Shown here: positions 43,088 through 53,610 of the stretch, piece after piece | How the letters are laid out: each line of letters begins with the position of its first letter | How positions within the stretch are numbered: the stretch's first letter is position 1 | Assembly (NCBI GenBank): GCA_017465095.1 | Contig: JAFTWX010000077.1 | Coordinates: 62,001 to 126,000, forward strand | Direction of reading: 5' to 3' | Source of the DNA: Lachnospiraceae bacterium | Lineage (GTDB): Bacteria; Bacillota; Clostridia; Lachnospirales; Lachnospiraceae | Length of the DNA stretch: 64,000 nucleotides | Translations under genes and position numbers: made by a program | The notes under the pieces: generated by a model | What the model was told of the DNA's origin: nothing | Seen by the model: the letters and a program-made list of their open reading frames with translations, nothing else | Database searches by the model: none

Positions 43088-46000
43088 TTAGTCCAGATCA
43101 AGGAGATCTGCTTTGGTTACGGTGAGTTCGCTGTAACCTTCACCCTTGACATTCACAACCGTAGACTCTCCACCCTGCGAAGAATCTGTGACAATCTTAG
43201 TATTTACCTTAAGATAAATTGTATAATGGCTGTCATCTTTCAAATATGTCATAGGAAGATAGAATCCATAGACAACTCCACTTTCCAGCAAGGAAAGCTT
43301 GCCTGTATCATCAGGGTACACTTCATTTGCAAATCTTCCCTCACTTACCTGATATGTCAGAATTTCTTTGCTGATATCAACTACAGGAACTTCTGCATCA
43401 TTGATATTAAGCTTTACGATATCACGCATTGTACCATCATCCATCCGGAATTGATCACCGTCTTTAGACACCCTGTTACCTTCCGCCTTCAGATAATACT
43501 CTACAGACAGATATTTCTTACCACGTACAAAGTTTGTATCTGTCAATCGATAGTAAATCGGAGTCGCTGCCGAAACATCTGCATCACCCTTTAATGCCGT
43601 ATCCGTATCATTCGGATTTACAAACTGATACAGGAAGGTACCATCTGCTTTTTTCAGTACAGAAGATTCTTCTGATACGTTTTCATCATAAGGTACTGCA
43701 ATACCATTCACCGGTGTGCTTGTTGCTGTAGGCGGTGTTTCAAAGAAACCTGCCGTCGGTGCAACCTGATCCGCATTAAACGCTGCAAACAAAGTGTTTA
43801 CAAAGAGCTGCGCCTCGTCAGAAGTAAATCCGGTCACATCCTTCGAATCTCCGTATCCGGTATAGGTGATATTACCTTTGTTGTACACATAATAACTGTC
43901 TGCCGGAACCGGTCCTGCTGCATCATCTGCGTAAGCGTTATAATTCGCACCGCCACCCTTATTTTCAGTTCTCTCTCCGAGTGCATACCATACAACTACA
44001 TCGGATTCTCCGTCGTTATCATCGTCCGCATCCAAATCCAGCTCCAGATGCTGTGCATGGGTCTGCACAACCTCAATTTCGTCCTTAAGAATATACGGAT
44101 AAGATGTAATCTGTCCGTTGTTCAGTTTTTCAGCAATATAACTGCCTCGTCCGATAGAAAGACTGTTTCCGACTGACTCAACTTTGGTAGAATTCAACCA
44201 CTTCTTACCATCCTTATTAATCAAACCATAAATGGTGTAATTTGATATACCCTGCGTATATTTGGACGTATTCTCTCTTGCCCCGGAAGACTTATACGAA
44301 GGTTCATACGCTACATTCTTTCCGGTCGACTCAATAAGCAATACCTTATCTTTGTCACCCGAACGGGTATAACCCACACCGGAATGCAGATAATCCAGTC
44401 CGTGTCCAAAAACACTTGCCTCCAAATCACCCATCGTCTCTCCGTCAGCCTTATCCACAATATTTTGTGTAACACCATATTTATCCGCACCGAGCAAATT
44501 TCTAAGATACTGCGTCTGCGTATGGTTTGAAGCATAAATCATAAAGTCGTGCGCCATAAGCACCGGCTTGTCACTCTCAATGAATTTCTGTAACGCAATA
44601 ATAGAGTTTGTGCTCGGAATCTTCTCGAAGTTGTCACCATATCCGAAAACAAGCATGTTGACACCGACAATATCATCTTTCGCATCGTTCTCCGTATCAT
44701 TATCGTCCACAACAAAGGTGTCAAAATACTCCAGCGCATATTCTTCTACACTTCTGTTATTGCCATTTGCAAGATACTTGGCATCAAAATCATCTGAAAA
44801 CTCCTGTGTTGTCATCGTATGGAACACAACTTCATATCCCGGAACAGCATCCAAATATTTCGCAAAATCAGATTCTTCTGTCTCTGCCTGTTCTTCCAAG
44901 TCCAAAGTTGAGTCGGCAACTTTCGTAATTTGAAGAATCTTAATCAGCTTATCTTCTCCCTTGTTTTTAACAACCGTACTTCCTTCCGCAGAAGCATGAA
45001 CGTTGGTATCCACCGTAGACTGAATATTAATCTTCCACTGGAGATATCCGCTGTATGCATCATCCAACTCACGGGTCATCTGATATTCAACGCCTTTGCT
45101 CAGCAGATAATTGTTATCCTTATCACGCGGAGCCTCCGCACCGCTTGCTTTTACCACAATCTGCATATCGCGAATATTTTCAGAAACCTTCGAATACTTA
45201 CCATCCTTATTTACATCAATAAACAGAGACGGAATATATGTCGTATTAATGCCTGTATCCGCTGTCAACGTTGTAATGATAAAATCATATACCAGTTTTC
45301 TTGTACCATCCGGCTGTTCTTCCATATAAGTTATCGTATCCGGATCAATAATTTCCGTACCTGCCTGATAACCATAAGAATATTCTGTCGGCACGCTCAT
45401 CATTGTAAGCTCAAGCTTCTCTGTTGCAATATATTTTTCCAAAACAGTCTTATTAACTGCTCCTGATGCAATATCCATCACACTTGCAAGGTTTTCATAG
45501 ATTTTGTAGTACTCATTTCCCGTTGTATTCTCATATTTACCTGAATCGGAATTAAACAAAAAACCTCTTGCAAAACTTAAGAATTCATACATATTCGATG
45601 AGGTATCCACACGTCCGTGATCCACATCGGCACCATCTCCTGCAACCGCCGTCGGATTAATTTCAGTCGTTCCCACATCATTTTGTGCCACCAGGTCTCC
45701 GGCCACAAGCACCAATCCATCCGCCTCCAGATAATTCTTTAATTTCTGAAGCTTATCCTTCGTCAAATCACGTCCGTTATATCTTGTCTGGTACGTATCA
45801 ATATCCAAATGCTCACGCAAATCCTTGAAGGTACCGTCCGCCTGAGGATTACGAGATACCGTTGTAACAATATCACCGATATTATAATAGACCATACCGT
45901 TCATATCGGAATCATTATAAACCGGCAGATTTGCCTTATCGGTCTCCGTACTGCTATAACGCTTATTTACAATCTTTTTGGTCGTCAATGATCCTGTATA

Positions 46001-48025
46001 ATACAGATTGCCTGTCTTATTGGTTGTCTCACTACCGATATAGATTACATCGTACGTCTCAATCAGGTCATCATTTCGACCGTTAAACTCATCAATCGTC
46101 ATCGACGTAAATGTGATGTAATCTGCTTTGTCATCATAGTAATTTCCAAGGTAGGATTTGATGAACGCATCTCTGTTCTTCATAACAGTTCCGTTCTCTT
46201 CCAAATAGCCATACTCATCGGAACCTCTTGTCTCATTGTAGAGGAATGCTGTTACCGGCTGAATCTCAAGCACATGCAACGCATTTTTCATAACTGTGAG
46301 CGGATTTCCGTCACTGATCAAAATATACTGAATTGCAACTGCAGGTGTTACCGATGCAAGCATCTGACCTGTCGTTGAGTTCTTATTCGTCGTAACAATG
46401 TAACCTAATACATCCGAGAATCCCTGCTGCGCAACACTTGCCTTGTAGGCACTGTTAAAATCACCGTTGGCAAATATATCTCCTGCATCGACCAATGACT
46501 TCGGGGTATCAAAATCACTCATATGATGGTTGTATACATATACATTTCCGGTTACAAAGTTTCCGTTTGCTCCGGTCATCATAGAAGCCTTCAGATCGTT
46601 CAGCGCATCTCCGGTCATGAAATCAATATTCTGAAGCTCATCGGATTCTGCTGTTGTCGTGCCGGATTTAATTACAAACGCATCTTCGTATTCCGAACGA
46701 ATTTCACTCTGCGACTCTCTCCATAAAAGAATGGCAAGCTTAGACACATTGGACGCCGAATCCGCAGAATAACATGCGTAATCCATCATGATTGCCTTGT
46801 GATTCAGCACCTCTTTGTTATAAAGTGCAAGCAATACTTCTTTTGAAATATCGGAAGTTGCAGAAGCTGAAAATCTTGCAGATGTTCCTGAGATATACAC
46901 AAGATCTGCTTTCTCAATATCCGCAGTTGTAACTGTCGATGCAACTTTTACGTCATATTGGATATCTTTTGAATCATACTTATCTCCGCTACCGAGAACA
47001 TATTCTTTAAAGCTATTGCTGCTTTTAAAAATATAGTTGCCATCCGTATAATAATAGATTACAAGATCACTGTAGCCATAATACAATGTCTTAGTTGTCT
47101 GTGTCTCCGAACGGGTAAACTTTACATTTCCGAGACCTTTTCCCTTATTATTCTCATAATCATCCACTGGTGTGATGTATTCCAAATTCGGATCTGATTT
47201 TGACCGCGGAAAATCCATGACCGTAAGATCAATATCATCCGTTACCGGCGTTAAAATCGTAACCGTATTGGTCACCGGGTCATACGGATGATTCTGACTG
47301 AGGGTACTGTCTTCACTGACAGATACGTGCTCTTCCTTACAGATCGTGCCGTTTTCATCAATGGTATACCCATCTGCAATATTGTAATCTCCGGCGCCGA
47401 GCTCATACACACCCTTTGCCAAAGCTCCCGGCAATGGTTCTGCACTTACATCCGGTTTGTATTGGATGAAAGCAGGTGCCGGAGTATTATTACCATCGTC
47501 CTTTACAAAATAAATCGGATAATCATGTGCTCCGTCCGCTCCATACGGCTTAATCAAACCATAGTTACGCATATTCTGAAGAACGGTTGGCGTATTCGCA
47601 TCCTTAAGAGCACCGCTCGAGTTATATATCGGACCTCCGTGTTCTGTACCACACGTTACAAAAGTCGGGCTGTAGCTCTTAATATCCTTCCGAAGACCTC
47701 CATTTTGATCCTTTGGATAATAGCGCAGGAAATAACCCATCTCAGCATTTTCATTTGTCGATAAAAGCTGCCAATTATTTTCTGTATATGTATATGTAAC
47801 AGTCTCACCATCCGGTACTATTTCCAAAATATTCAAAAAGACTCCGTCATTATCACCGGCATAAGTTCCGTCGTACGGATATCGTTCCGTAATCTTATCA
47901 AACACTCTCACATCAGCGGCTGCTTCCTGCATGCTCTGCATAGAACCCACAAAAAACATCACTCCGGCCATGACAAATCCGATACCGCCAACTATTATTC
48001 TTTTCAGTTTCTTATTCCTTATCAT
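43088..48025 (-). CDS. Giant exported protein of the pilus operon (DUF5057-like)
   Basis: A 1645-residue protein with an N-terminal signal (basic start, hydrophobic 10-29, possible cleavage after Ala-Ala-Ala near 37). It has no prepilin motif, sortase motif or C-terminal anchor. Three divergent modules can be seen by eye, each opening with a hydrophobic strand of the type ILEIVP (near 65, 587 and 1028). Each then has a strand for something like 'what is seen' (VYISGTS near 373, VIYIGSE near 658, MLVFGYGD near 1125) and ends with a strand plus small turn (AIMMDYA near 411, LVLVAGDL near 770, PVLMAHDF near 1150). The pattern recalls glutamine-amidotransferase-like or ThuA-like folds. The last 250 residues are beta-rich. 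Named DUF5057 from memory only. It closes the pilus operon, 38 bases after the 832-residue pseudopilin. Confidence 0.75.
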   Translation of the reverse strand: MIRNKKLKRIIVGGIGFVMAGVMFFVGSMQSMQEAAADVRVFDKITERYPYDGTYAGDNDGVFLNILEIVPDGETVTYTYTENNWQLLSTNENAEMGYFLRYYPKDQNGGLRKDIKSYSPTFVTCGTEHGGPIYNSSGALKDANTPTVLQNMRNYGLIKPYGADGAHDYPIYFVKDDGNNTPAPAFIQYKPDVSAEPLPGALAKGVYELGAGDYNIADGYTIDENGTICKEEHVSVSEDSTLSQNHPYDPVTNTVTILTPVTDDIDLTVMDFPRSKSDPNLEYITPVDDYENNKGKGLGNVKFTRSETQTTKTLYYGYSDLVIYYYTDGNYIFKSSNSFKEYVLGSGDKYDSKDIQYDVKVASTVTTADIEKADLVYISGTSARFSASATSDISKEVLLALYNKEVLNHKAIMMDYACYSADSASNVSKLAILLWRESQSEIRSEYEDAFVIKSGTTTAESDELQNIDFMTGDALNDLKASMMTGANGNFVTGNVYVYNHHMSDFDTPKSLVDAGDIFANGDFNSAYKASVAQQGFSDVLGYIVTTNKNSTTGQMLASVTPAVAIQYILISDGNPLTVMKNALHVLEIQPVTAFLYNETRGSDEYGYLEENGTVMKNRDAFIKSYLGNYYDDKADYITFTSMTIDEFNGRNDDLIETYDVIYIGSETTNKTGNLYYTGSLTTKKIVNKRYSSTETDKANLPVYNDSDMNGMVYYNIGDIVTTVSRNPQADGTFKDLREHLDIDTYQTRYNGRDLTKDKLQKLKNYLEADGLVLVAGDLVAQNDVGTTEINPTAVAGDGADVDHGRVDTSSNMYEFLSFARGFLFNSDSGKYENTTGNEYYKIYENLASVMDIASGAVNKTVLEKYIATEKLELTMMSVPTEYSYGYQAGTEIIDPDTITYMEEQPDGTRKLVYDFIITTLTADTGINTTYIPSLFIDVNKDGKYSKVSENIRDMQIVVKASGAEAPRDKDNNYLLSKGVEYQMTRELDDAYSGYLQWKINIQSTVDTNVHASAEGSTVVKNKGEDKLIKILQITKVADSTLDLEEQAETEESDFAKYLDAVPGYEVVFHTMTTQEFSDDFDAKYLANGNNRSVEEYALEYFDTFVVDDNDTENDAKDDIVGVNMLVFGYGDNFEKIPSTNSIIALQKFIESDKPVLMAHDFMIYASNHTQTQYLRNLLGADKYGVTQNIVDKADGETMGDLEASVFGHGLDYLHSGVGYTRSGDKDKVLLIESTGKNVAYEPSYKSSGARENTSKYTQGISNYTIYGLINKDGKKWLNSTKVESVGNSLSIGRGSYIAEKLNNGQITSYPYILKDEIEVVQTHAQHLELDLDADDDNDGESDVVVWYALGERTENKGGGANYNAYADDAAGPVPADSYYVYNKGNITYTGYGDSKDVTGFTSDEAQLFVNTLFAAFNADQVAPTAGFFETPPTATSTPVNGIAVPYDENVSEESSVLKKADGTFLYQFVNPNDTDTALKGDADVSAATPIYYRLTDTNFVRGKKYLSVEYYLKAEGNRVSKDGDQFRMDDGTMRDIVKLNINDAEVPVVDISKEILTYQVSEGRFANEVYPDDTGKLSLLESGVVYGFYLPMTYLKDDSHYTIYLKVNTKIVTDSSQGGESTVVNVKGEGYSELTVTKADLLDLD

Positions 48026-48063
48026 ATTCTCTCTCCAATCAGAACAAGTCCTTACTTTCCTGC

Positions 48064-50562
48064 TTATTTCTGCCAGAACTTATAGGTTGTATTGTATCTG
48101 TAAGTCTTTCCGCCATACTTACAGTAGTATTTGTTTGACTCCTTATAAACAGTAGCCGTAACTATTGCTCCACTGGAATTCAAACCTGTAATCTCCGTAT
48201 GTTTTCCTGCTTCAATATTTGTTCTCTGCTCCGACGTCCACGCCATGGTATTTCCGGCATCCTGCGCCGGTCCCTGAACATAGACATCTGTACCTTCCAC
48301 ATTGGCAATCAGCACCTTGTAGTCCGTGTAAGATGCTGCGTCCTGCTGAATATAATAATAATCATTGGCAGCCAATCGCAAAGTTGCAGGTGCCGTCAAA
48401 TATTTTTTCTGTGCTGTAAGTGCTTTTGCCGTCAACTGAATGGACGCCGTATCCACATACTGGTTCGTATCTCCATATCCACTGGTCATCTGCACATTAA
48501 AATACGGATTGATGTCTGCCTTACCCGGCTGCACCAAATTGTTCTTAAAATCATCAATAAATGTTCCGAAATAATACATTCCGTTACGCGGTGACAAAAG
48601 ATTGTAGTAAGCTGTTTTTACATAAATATTCTTTGCATCACCTTTTTTCATTACAAGCACATCAGAAGCCGGACTGATTTTGGAAACCATAACAGGCTGC
48701 AATTGATAAATAGTCGCGTTAGTATCATTCGCATAACCGGTATTGCCTTCCCAGCTACCTGTATGAATATCATCCACACTGATTCCCAGTTTTGCAGCCA
48801 TCTCCTTTTTATGTGTGTCGTTTGCAGCACCATTCAAATAGTAGATTGTTTTGTTTCCCTCATGCACCGCATATCCAATACAAAAATGAATCTTAAAATT
48901 ACCTTGGTAAAATTGGTTTTTCTGATTATCATTGTACAAGAACGCATCATAATCGATATACACATAATACTGCCCATTTTGATAAATCAGTTTTACATAT
49001 CTGCCAATCTTATCCAATTCATTCACCGTCATACAACCGGTAATTTCAGTAATCGCCATATAAACCACTTCGGAAATGGTTGTATTTTTTATATTTTTAC
49101 CCTTCCAGAAATTGGACATATTTGTATAGTATCCACGGCTGTAGAAACCAGAATCATCCGTATTATCGCTTGGTGCCACACCAAACACATATTCTGCAAA
49201 GTAGCTATTGTCAAATTTTGAAGTTGCCACAACTTTATAAAGCTGACCGTTAGCCGCAGATGATCCCATCGTAACGGTATTGGAAGTAGATGTTAATGTC
49301 TCTTTGTTTGCCAATGTAGCAAACGCTGTATTTGTACAAACTTCCCAATCTCCGGTTGTTTCATTCTTAATGTAAAGTTCCCAATCGATTCCGCCGCCAT
49401 AGGCAATATTACTTGCTACAATAGATGCATTCAGATTGAGCGGAAGGAACTTACCGTCAGTGCCTTTATATACATAGCCCTGCGCTTCCGGCGAAGGCGT
49501 TCCTCCATAAAGCTCTGAAAAACGGCTGTTCCACTGTGTTGCTCCGCTGAGTGCATAAAGATTAATACTCTTAATACGGCGAAGGAGAATCTGCGCTGTC
49601 TTCGGACTTGCTTTCAATGTTCCGCCCGACGTTGTAGGAACAGTCTTATTAATTACGAGTGTAAAAGAATCACTCAATGAATTTTTAAACATCTTAGTGT
49701 CATTTTGGCACTTTAAATTACTTGTTTCAGCATCTACTTCCGACATCGTATAAATCGCTTCGTCTTCATTTCTAAGTTCCCACGATACATTCGTTCCTGC
49801 TGTACTCTGATTGGTGTAAACCGTTGCAACGAACGGGATTCCGGTCTGTGTGTATGTTCGTTTATTAGCATCATTTATTGAGTCAATGTAATAGAACGGA
49901 ACCGTCTCATTTACAATATCAACATATACAATCTGCGGGTTAAGCTGCAACGTAACATATGCATTCTCATCCGGAGTCGATGTACTAGTATCCTTGTCCG
50001 CATAAGCTCTGTTTCTCATCAAAACCTGATAGTTTCCGTCGTAGGTTCTTCCGCCTTTCTCGTAAGAAAGCGTGAAACGCAACATATTTTCACTTTTCAC
50101 GCGGGATGTGTCCACCGTGAAATCAGCAATATAGCTTCCAAGCAATGCCTCTGTCACAGTTCCCCAACCGGAACCATTGTCCGTACGTTCTGCAAGATAA
50201 AGTTCTTTGCTTGCAGCTTTTCTTCCGATAATATACTGTTTCGTTGCACCGTCTACCGTCGAATCCAAGATAAGAATCTTTCCTGCATCTGATTCATACC
50301 CGAAACTCTCTGTCGTTGTAGACGCAGCATCATAAGAGTCAATGGCAAGTTCGTTAATCATATTGGCAACCAGCTGTGCTTCCGACTGCAACTGCGCTTC
50401 CACGCTCAGTCTGGTGTAGGTTTTCGATGATGTGGACATAAAAAGCCCGACCGACACACCGAGCACCGCCGTAATAGCAATCGCTGTAATCAGCTCAATG
50501 ATTGTAAAACCAAGACTGCTCTTTCTTTCTTTTTTCATGAATCTTCTCACTCTCTTACCCAT
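48064..50562 (-). CDS. Giant PilW/PulJ-like minor pseudopilin
   Basis: An 832-residue protein with a prepilin start: a basic leader ending in Gly18, then FTIIE with Glu at +5 and a hydrophobic helix (SLGFTIIELITAIAITAV). PilD-type peptidase should cut after Gly18. Minor pilins of this kind usually have 150-300 residues. The extra 600 residues look like a row of beta domains rich in Thr, Asn, Ser and Tyr, with Ig-like stretches (about 195-330) and no recognised motif. The longer start is kept for its GGGAGAAGAG site; ATG at residue 9 is an alternative. It lies 29 bases after the small pseudopilin. Confidence 0.85.
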   Translation of the reverse strand: MGKRVRRFMKKERKSSLGFTIIELITAIAITAVLGVSVGLFMSTSSKTYTRLSVEAQLQSEAQLVANMINELAIDSYDAASTTTESFGYESDAGKILILDSTVDGATKQYIIGRKAASKELYLAERTDNGSGWGTVTEALLGSYIADFTVDTSRVKSENMLRFTLSYEKGGRTYDGNYQVLMRNRAYADKDTSTSTPDENAYVTLQLNPQIVYVDIVNETVPFYYIDSINDANKRTYTQTGIPFVATVYTNQSTAGTNVSWELRNEDEAIYTMSEVDAETSNLKCQNDTKMFKNSLSDSFTLVINKTVPTTSGGTLKASPKTAQILLRRIKSINLYALSGATQWNSRFSELYGGTPSPEAQGYVYKGTDGKFLPLNLNASIVASNIAYGGGIDWELYIKNETTGDWEVCTNTAFATLANKETLTSTSNTVTMGSSAANGQLYKVVATSKFDNSYFAEYVFGVAPSDNTDDSGFYSRGYYTNMSNFWKGKNIKNTTISEVVYMAITEITGCMTVNELDKIGRYVKLIYQNGQYYVYIDYDAFLYNDNQKNQFYQGNFKIHFCIGYAVHEGNKTIYYLNGAANDTHKKEMAAKLGISVDDIHTGSWEGNTGYANDTNATIYQLQPVMVSKISPASDVLVMKKGDAKNIYVKTAYYNLLSPRNGMYYFGTFIDDFKNNLVQPGKADINPYFNVQMTSGYGDTNQYVDTASIQLTAKALTAQKKYLTAPATLRLAANDYYYIQQDAASYTDYKVLIANVEGTDVYVQGPAQDAGNTMAWTSEQRTNIEAGKHTEITGLNSSGAIVTATVYKESNKYYCKYGGKTYRYNTTYKFWQK

Positions 50563-50591
50563 TAATCTCTTCTCCCACTATGTGTTGCGAA

Positions 50592-51134
50592 TTATTCTTT
50601 CCGAACCGTATCGGATATCACCTTTCCGGTCTTTGAAATCACTTTAACATCATATGTTTTTCTACCGCTGGTAAACCGAAGTAAAACATCGTATTCAGCC
50701 GGATTTCCATACATGTCTAAAAGTGCTCCGGTACCTCTGTTGAAATATATTCTGTACCTTCTGCCGTCATTTATCGGTATCCATATAGAACCAACCGACC
50801 ACTCTTCGTATACCTTTACATCCACTTTTCCTTCATTAATCTGCTCTCGATTGCTGCGATATTCGCTCCCGGTGCCGATATCATATACAGTACTCACAAA
50901 ATAATCATCTCCGTCACGGGAAATTTCCCATGCCATTCCACCCGGTTTCTTTGCCTTGCCGAGAGTTACCACTTTGTTCTCTGCCAAACTTGATGCCACT
51001 TTATCTGCCGCTTCACGCGCCCGGTATCCGGTAAGCTGACTGAGACTGTATGCCCCCGTCGCCGTCAAAATAGACAAAATTGCTATTACAATTACTATTT
51101 CTACCAGTGAAATACCTGCATTATTTCTCTTCAT
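50592..51134 (-). CDS. GspH/FimT-like minor pseudopilin
   Basis: A 180-residue prepilin-like protein. The short leader ends in Gly7, followed by ISLVE with Glu at +5 and a hydrophobic helix. The +1 residue is Ile, where Phe or Met is usual. The rest is beta-rich, of ordinary size for GspH. The ATG at 51134 is chosen because AGGCGGTGA lies five bases upstream; an earlier GTG is inside that site. It lies between the two giant pseudopilin genes. Confidence 0.88.
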   Translation of the reverse strand: MKRNNAGISLVEIVIVIAILSILTATGAYSLSQLTGYRAREAADKVASSLAENKVVTLGKAKKPGGMAWEISRDGDDYFVSTVYDIGTGSEYRSNREQINEGKVDVKVYEEWSVGSIWIPINDGRRYRIYFNRGTGALLDMYGNPAEYDVLLRFTSGRKTYDVKVISKTGKVISDTVRKE

Positions 51135-51146
51135 ATACTTCACCGC

Positions 51147-53582
51147 CTATTCTTTCTTCCAGTTCTGATATACAATCAAATCACTAAGTTCCACTGCTTC
51201 ATCCTCTGCCACTTCGCTTCCACTGATCGCATAACTGATTTCACCGCTCGCTCCGAAAATCTCATACGCATAGATATCATTACCGGATGCACTGTCATGC
51301 ACTTTTGCACGCATTGCCTGGATTACATCGGACGGACTGTATTCAACGCTTGAACATCCCGTACAGATATAAATATTTCCGCCTGCAATTGCAAGTCCCT
51401 TGAAATCTCTGTCCATATAAATATCGCCTGACGCAACAAGCAATCTGATATCACTCGGGCAATCGCTCACCACTACATCACCGTCAAAGATTCTTGCAGA
51501 AACACTTCCTGCCGCAAATGCTTTTCCGTGCATTTCCGCAAGCTTAGAGTCATCGACGAGAGAATCAAAAATTTCGATTCCCTGCTGTGCAGCAGCAATT
51601 CCCTCATCATCTGCTCTTAAGCTGTACATCAGCGCATGATATGCCTCGGAATACTCAGTCTGCCAAGTCAGCATATTTTTATATTTTTCATATTCTGAAA
51701 TGTCATCTTCCAAAAATACAACCTCGCCGTTGCCGTCAATATAAAAAGCATTACCGGCAAGCGTCATATTTGTTGTCAATCCACTGTTCCAACTCATATT
51801 TCGGATATAGGAAGACACATAATCATTAATACCTTCCTTATCATATTCATAATACGCTTTGTAGAACTCGTTTGCCATCGTCTCATTTACACCGAAATCA
51901 AGGTACAAATATACAAGAACGGTACCGTTGATACGTCTGTATACTGCCTTGTAATCGTTCGTATATGAAACTCCACCCAGCTTAGTCCAAAGCTTATCTA
52001 ATCGAACCGCCTCATAGACATCTTCCATTACCGGCTGTCCGTTGTTCATGACTGTATTGCCGGCTGCATCCTTCTTTTCCACCGGCGTTGTAAGCAACTC
52101 ATATTCGGCGTATGTCATCGGGTTCTTTGCAATCACCTGCTCACCGGTAGAAATCTTATATCCGATACATTCTGTCGGCACCATATAAAGAAGCTGGTTT
52201 GCCTTAACAGAAATGGATTCTCCCATCATGAAATCCAACTCATTTTTCGGAAGCGTTGCTGTTCCTCCCGTATATTTTGTCGCTTCATCATTTAAAATAT
52301 CAGAATACGCTTCTTCATCTCTAATCTTATCTGTATCAATACTTGATGCTGCTACTGTCGTACCGTCAGCGGCCGTATAAACATGCGCAAGACGATCTAC
52401 ATCCGCATCATATTTTGACGCACCCACATAAGCATGACCGGACAAAAGAAGCGAATCCAACTGACTGAAATCGATTCTTGTATCGCCGCCGTTAATCAAA
52501 ATGGAACTGCTTCCATCAGCATTTCCCAATGTATTTCCATACCCTTTATAGTCACCGTCAATTTCTACATAGCTTGATTTGCCGCCAATCGTAAGATCAT
52601 CGCCGACAAAACTGCTTCCCTCCATTACAAACTCACTTGATGTTACGTTGATATTATCTACATATGTCGTAAATGATTCATCAATATGAAGTCCTGCGGA
52701 TCTATTTGCATTATCAACCGAAAGAGAATCTGCAATCAGATTATAGGTTTTGTCTGCCGCATCCGCCGAGTCCTTTATAAAACGCAGTCTCTTTTGGTCT
52801 GCAACAACAACACCTTCATACCCACCAAACACGTTACCTGTAATGGTGGTATCGCTTCCTTTTGTAACACTCGATACCGAATTCGAATTGTTGTTTTCAT
52901 TAACCAGCGAATCATTGGCAATCAATGAGAAGTTCTCAATATCCATCTTAGATGCTGCCTGTGCAAATCCGATTTCCGGAACTTTAATACGGATATCAGT
53001 TCTGATAATAGAAACATATCCTCTGTCGTCGGTAAAAACAACTTTTAAATTATGTAATGTAATATAATTTCTGGTTGGGGCAATCTCCAGCTTATTATCA
53101 CCGTCAGCTGCAAGATAAACCCCCTGCAGACCGGCTGTGTCCACAACATTCATGCTGTTTTTTGTCAGAAAGCTCTTAAGATGGTCTACATTCCATTTGC
53201 CTGCAATCGGATTACCGCTCCCATCCTTTGGCTGCAATTTTTTTTCAATATTCGCCAAATAACTCTCCTTGAACTGCGCCTCCATTACATCCGAAGTGTT
53301 TCCATTGGAATTATTCATCGTCTTGACATATGCCTCTGACATACACTCCGATACATCGAGCTGCAGACCGGCATTTACAACATCCAGTGCATATTCTGCC
53401 GAATAGAAGTTATCTTTTGCCAATGTGTCGCTTGCTTTCATAAGATAGTTGCAGTAAGCCATATAAAGAATCATGGCAACAAGCATTCCCACGAAGGCAA
53501 TCGCAATGATAACCATTACCAAGGCAGCACCTTTATTGTCTCTTTTTGTATTTTGCAATTCTTTCTTTATTTTCGAAATCAT
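51147..53582 (-). CDS. Giant PilX/GspK-like pseudopilin
   Basis: An 811-residue protein. The basic leader ends in Gly18, followed by AALVMVIIAIAFVGMLVAMI, the N-terminal type of PilX and GspK. The usual Glu at +5 is replaced by Met, as in GspK, which caps the tip of pseudopili. The middle (about 215-380) has a run of short Gly/Asp/Ser turns (DDLTIGGKSS, GDYKGYGN) suggesting a beta-helix. The C-terminal region contains a similar stretch (GDVVVSDCPSDIRLLVASG). Three Cys near the end could form a disulphide. It is far larger than any PilX or GspK I know (200-330 residues). Confidence 0.8.
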   Translation of the reverse strand: MISKIKKELQNTKRDNKGAALVMVIIAIAFVGMLVAMILYMAYCNYLMKASDTLAKDNFYSAEYALDVVNAGLQLDVSECMSEAYVKTMNNSNGNTSDVMEAQFKESYLANIEKKLQPKDGSGNPIAGKWNVDHLKSFLTKNSMNVVDTAGLQGVYLAADGDNKLEIAPTRNYITLHNLKVVFTDDRGYVSIIRTDIRIKVPEIGFAQAASKMDIENFSLIANDSLVNENNNSNSVSSVTKGSDTTITGNVFGGYEGVVVADQKRLRFIKDSADAADKTYNLIADSLSVDNANRSAGLHIDESFTTYVDNINVTSSEFVMEGSSFVGDDLTIGGKSSYVEIDGDYKGYGNTLGNADGSSSILINGGDTRIDFSQLDSLLLSGHAYVGASKYDADVDRLAHVYTAADGTTVAASSIDTDKIRDEEAYSDILNDEATKYTGGTATLPKNELDFMMGESISVKANQLLYMVPTECIGYKISTGEQVIAKNPMTYAEYELLTTPVEKKDAAGNTVMNNGQPVMEDVYEAVRLDKLWTKLGGVSYTNDYKAVYRRINGTVLVYLYLDFGVNETMANEFYKAYYEYDKEGINDYVSSYIRNMSWNSGLTTNMTLAGNAFYIDGNGEVVFLEDDISEYEKYKNMLTWQTEYSEAYHALMYSLRADDEGIAAAQQGIEIFDSLVDDSKLAEMHGKAFAAGSVSARIFDGDVVVSDCPSDIRLLVASGDIYMDRDFKGLAIAGGNIYICTGCSSVEYSPSDVIQAMRAKVHDSASGNDIYAYEIFGASGEISYAISGSEVAEDEAVELSDLIVYQNWKKE

Positions 53583-53610
53583 TGAAGGTCTTCCTTTCTA
53601 CTTGTTACCC

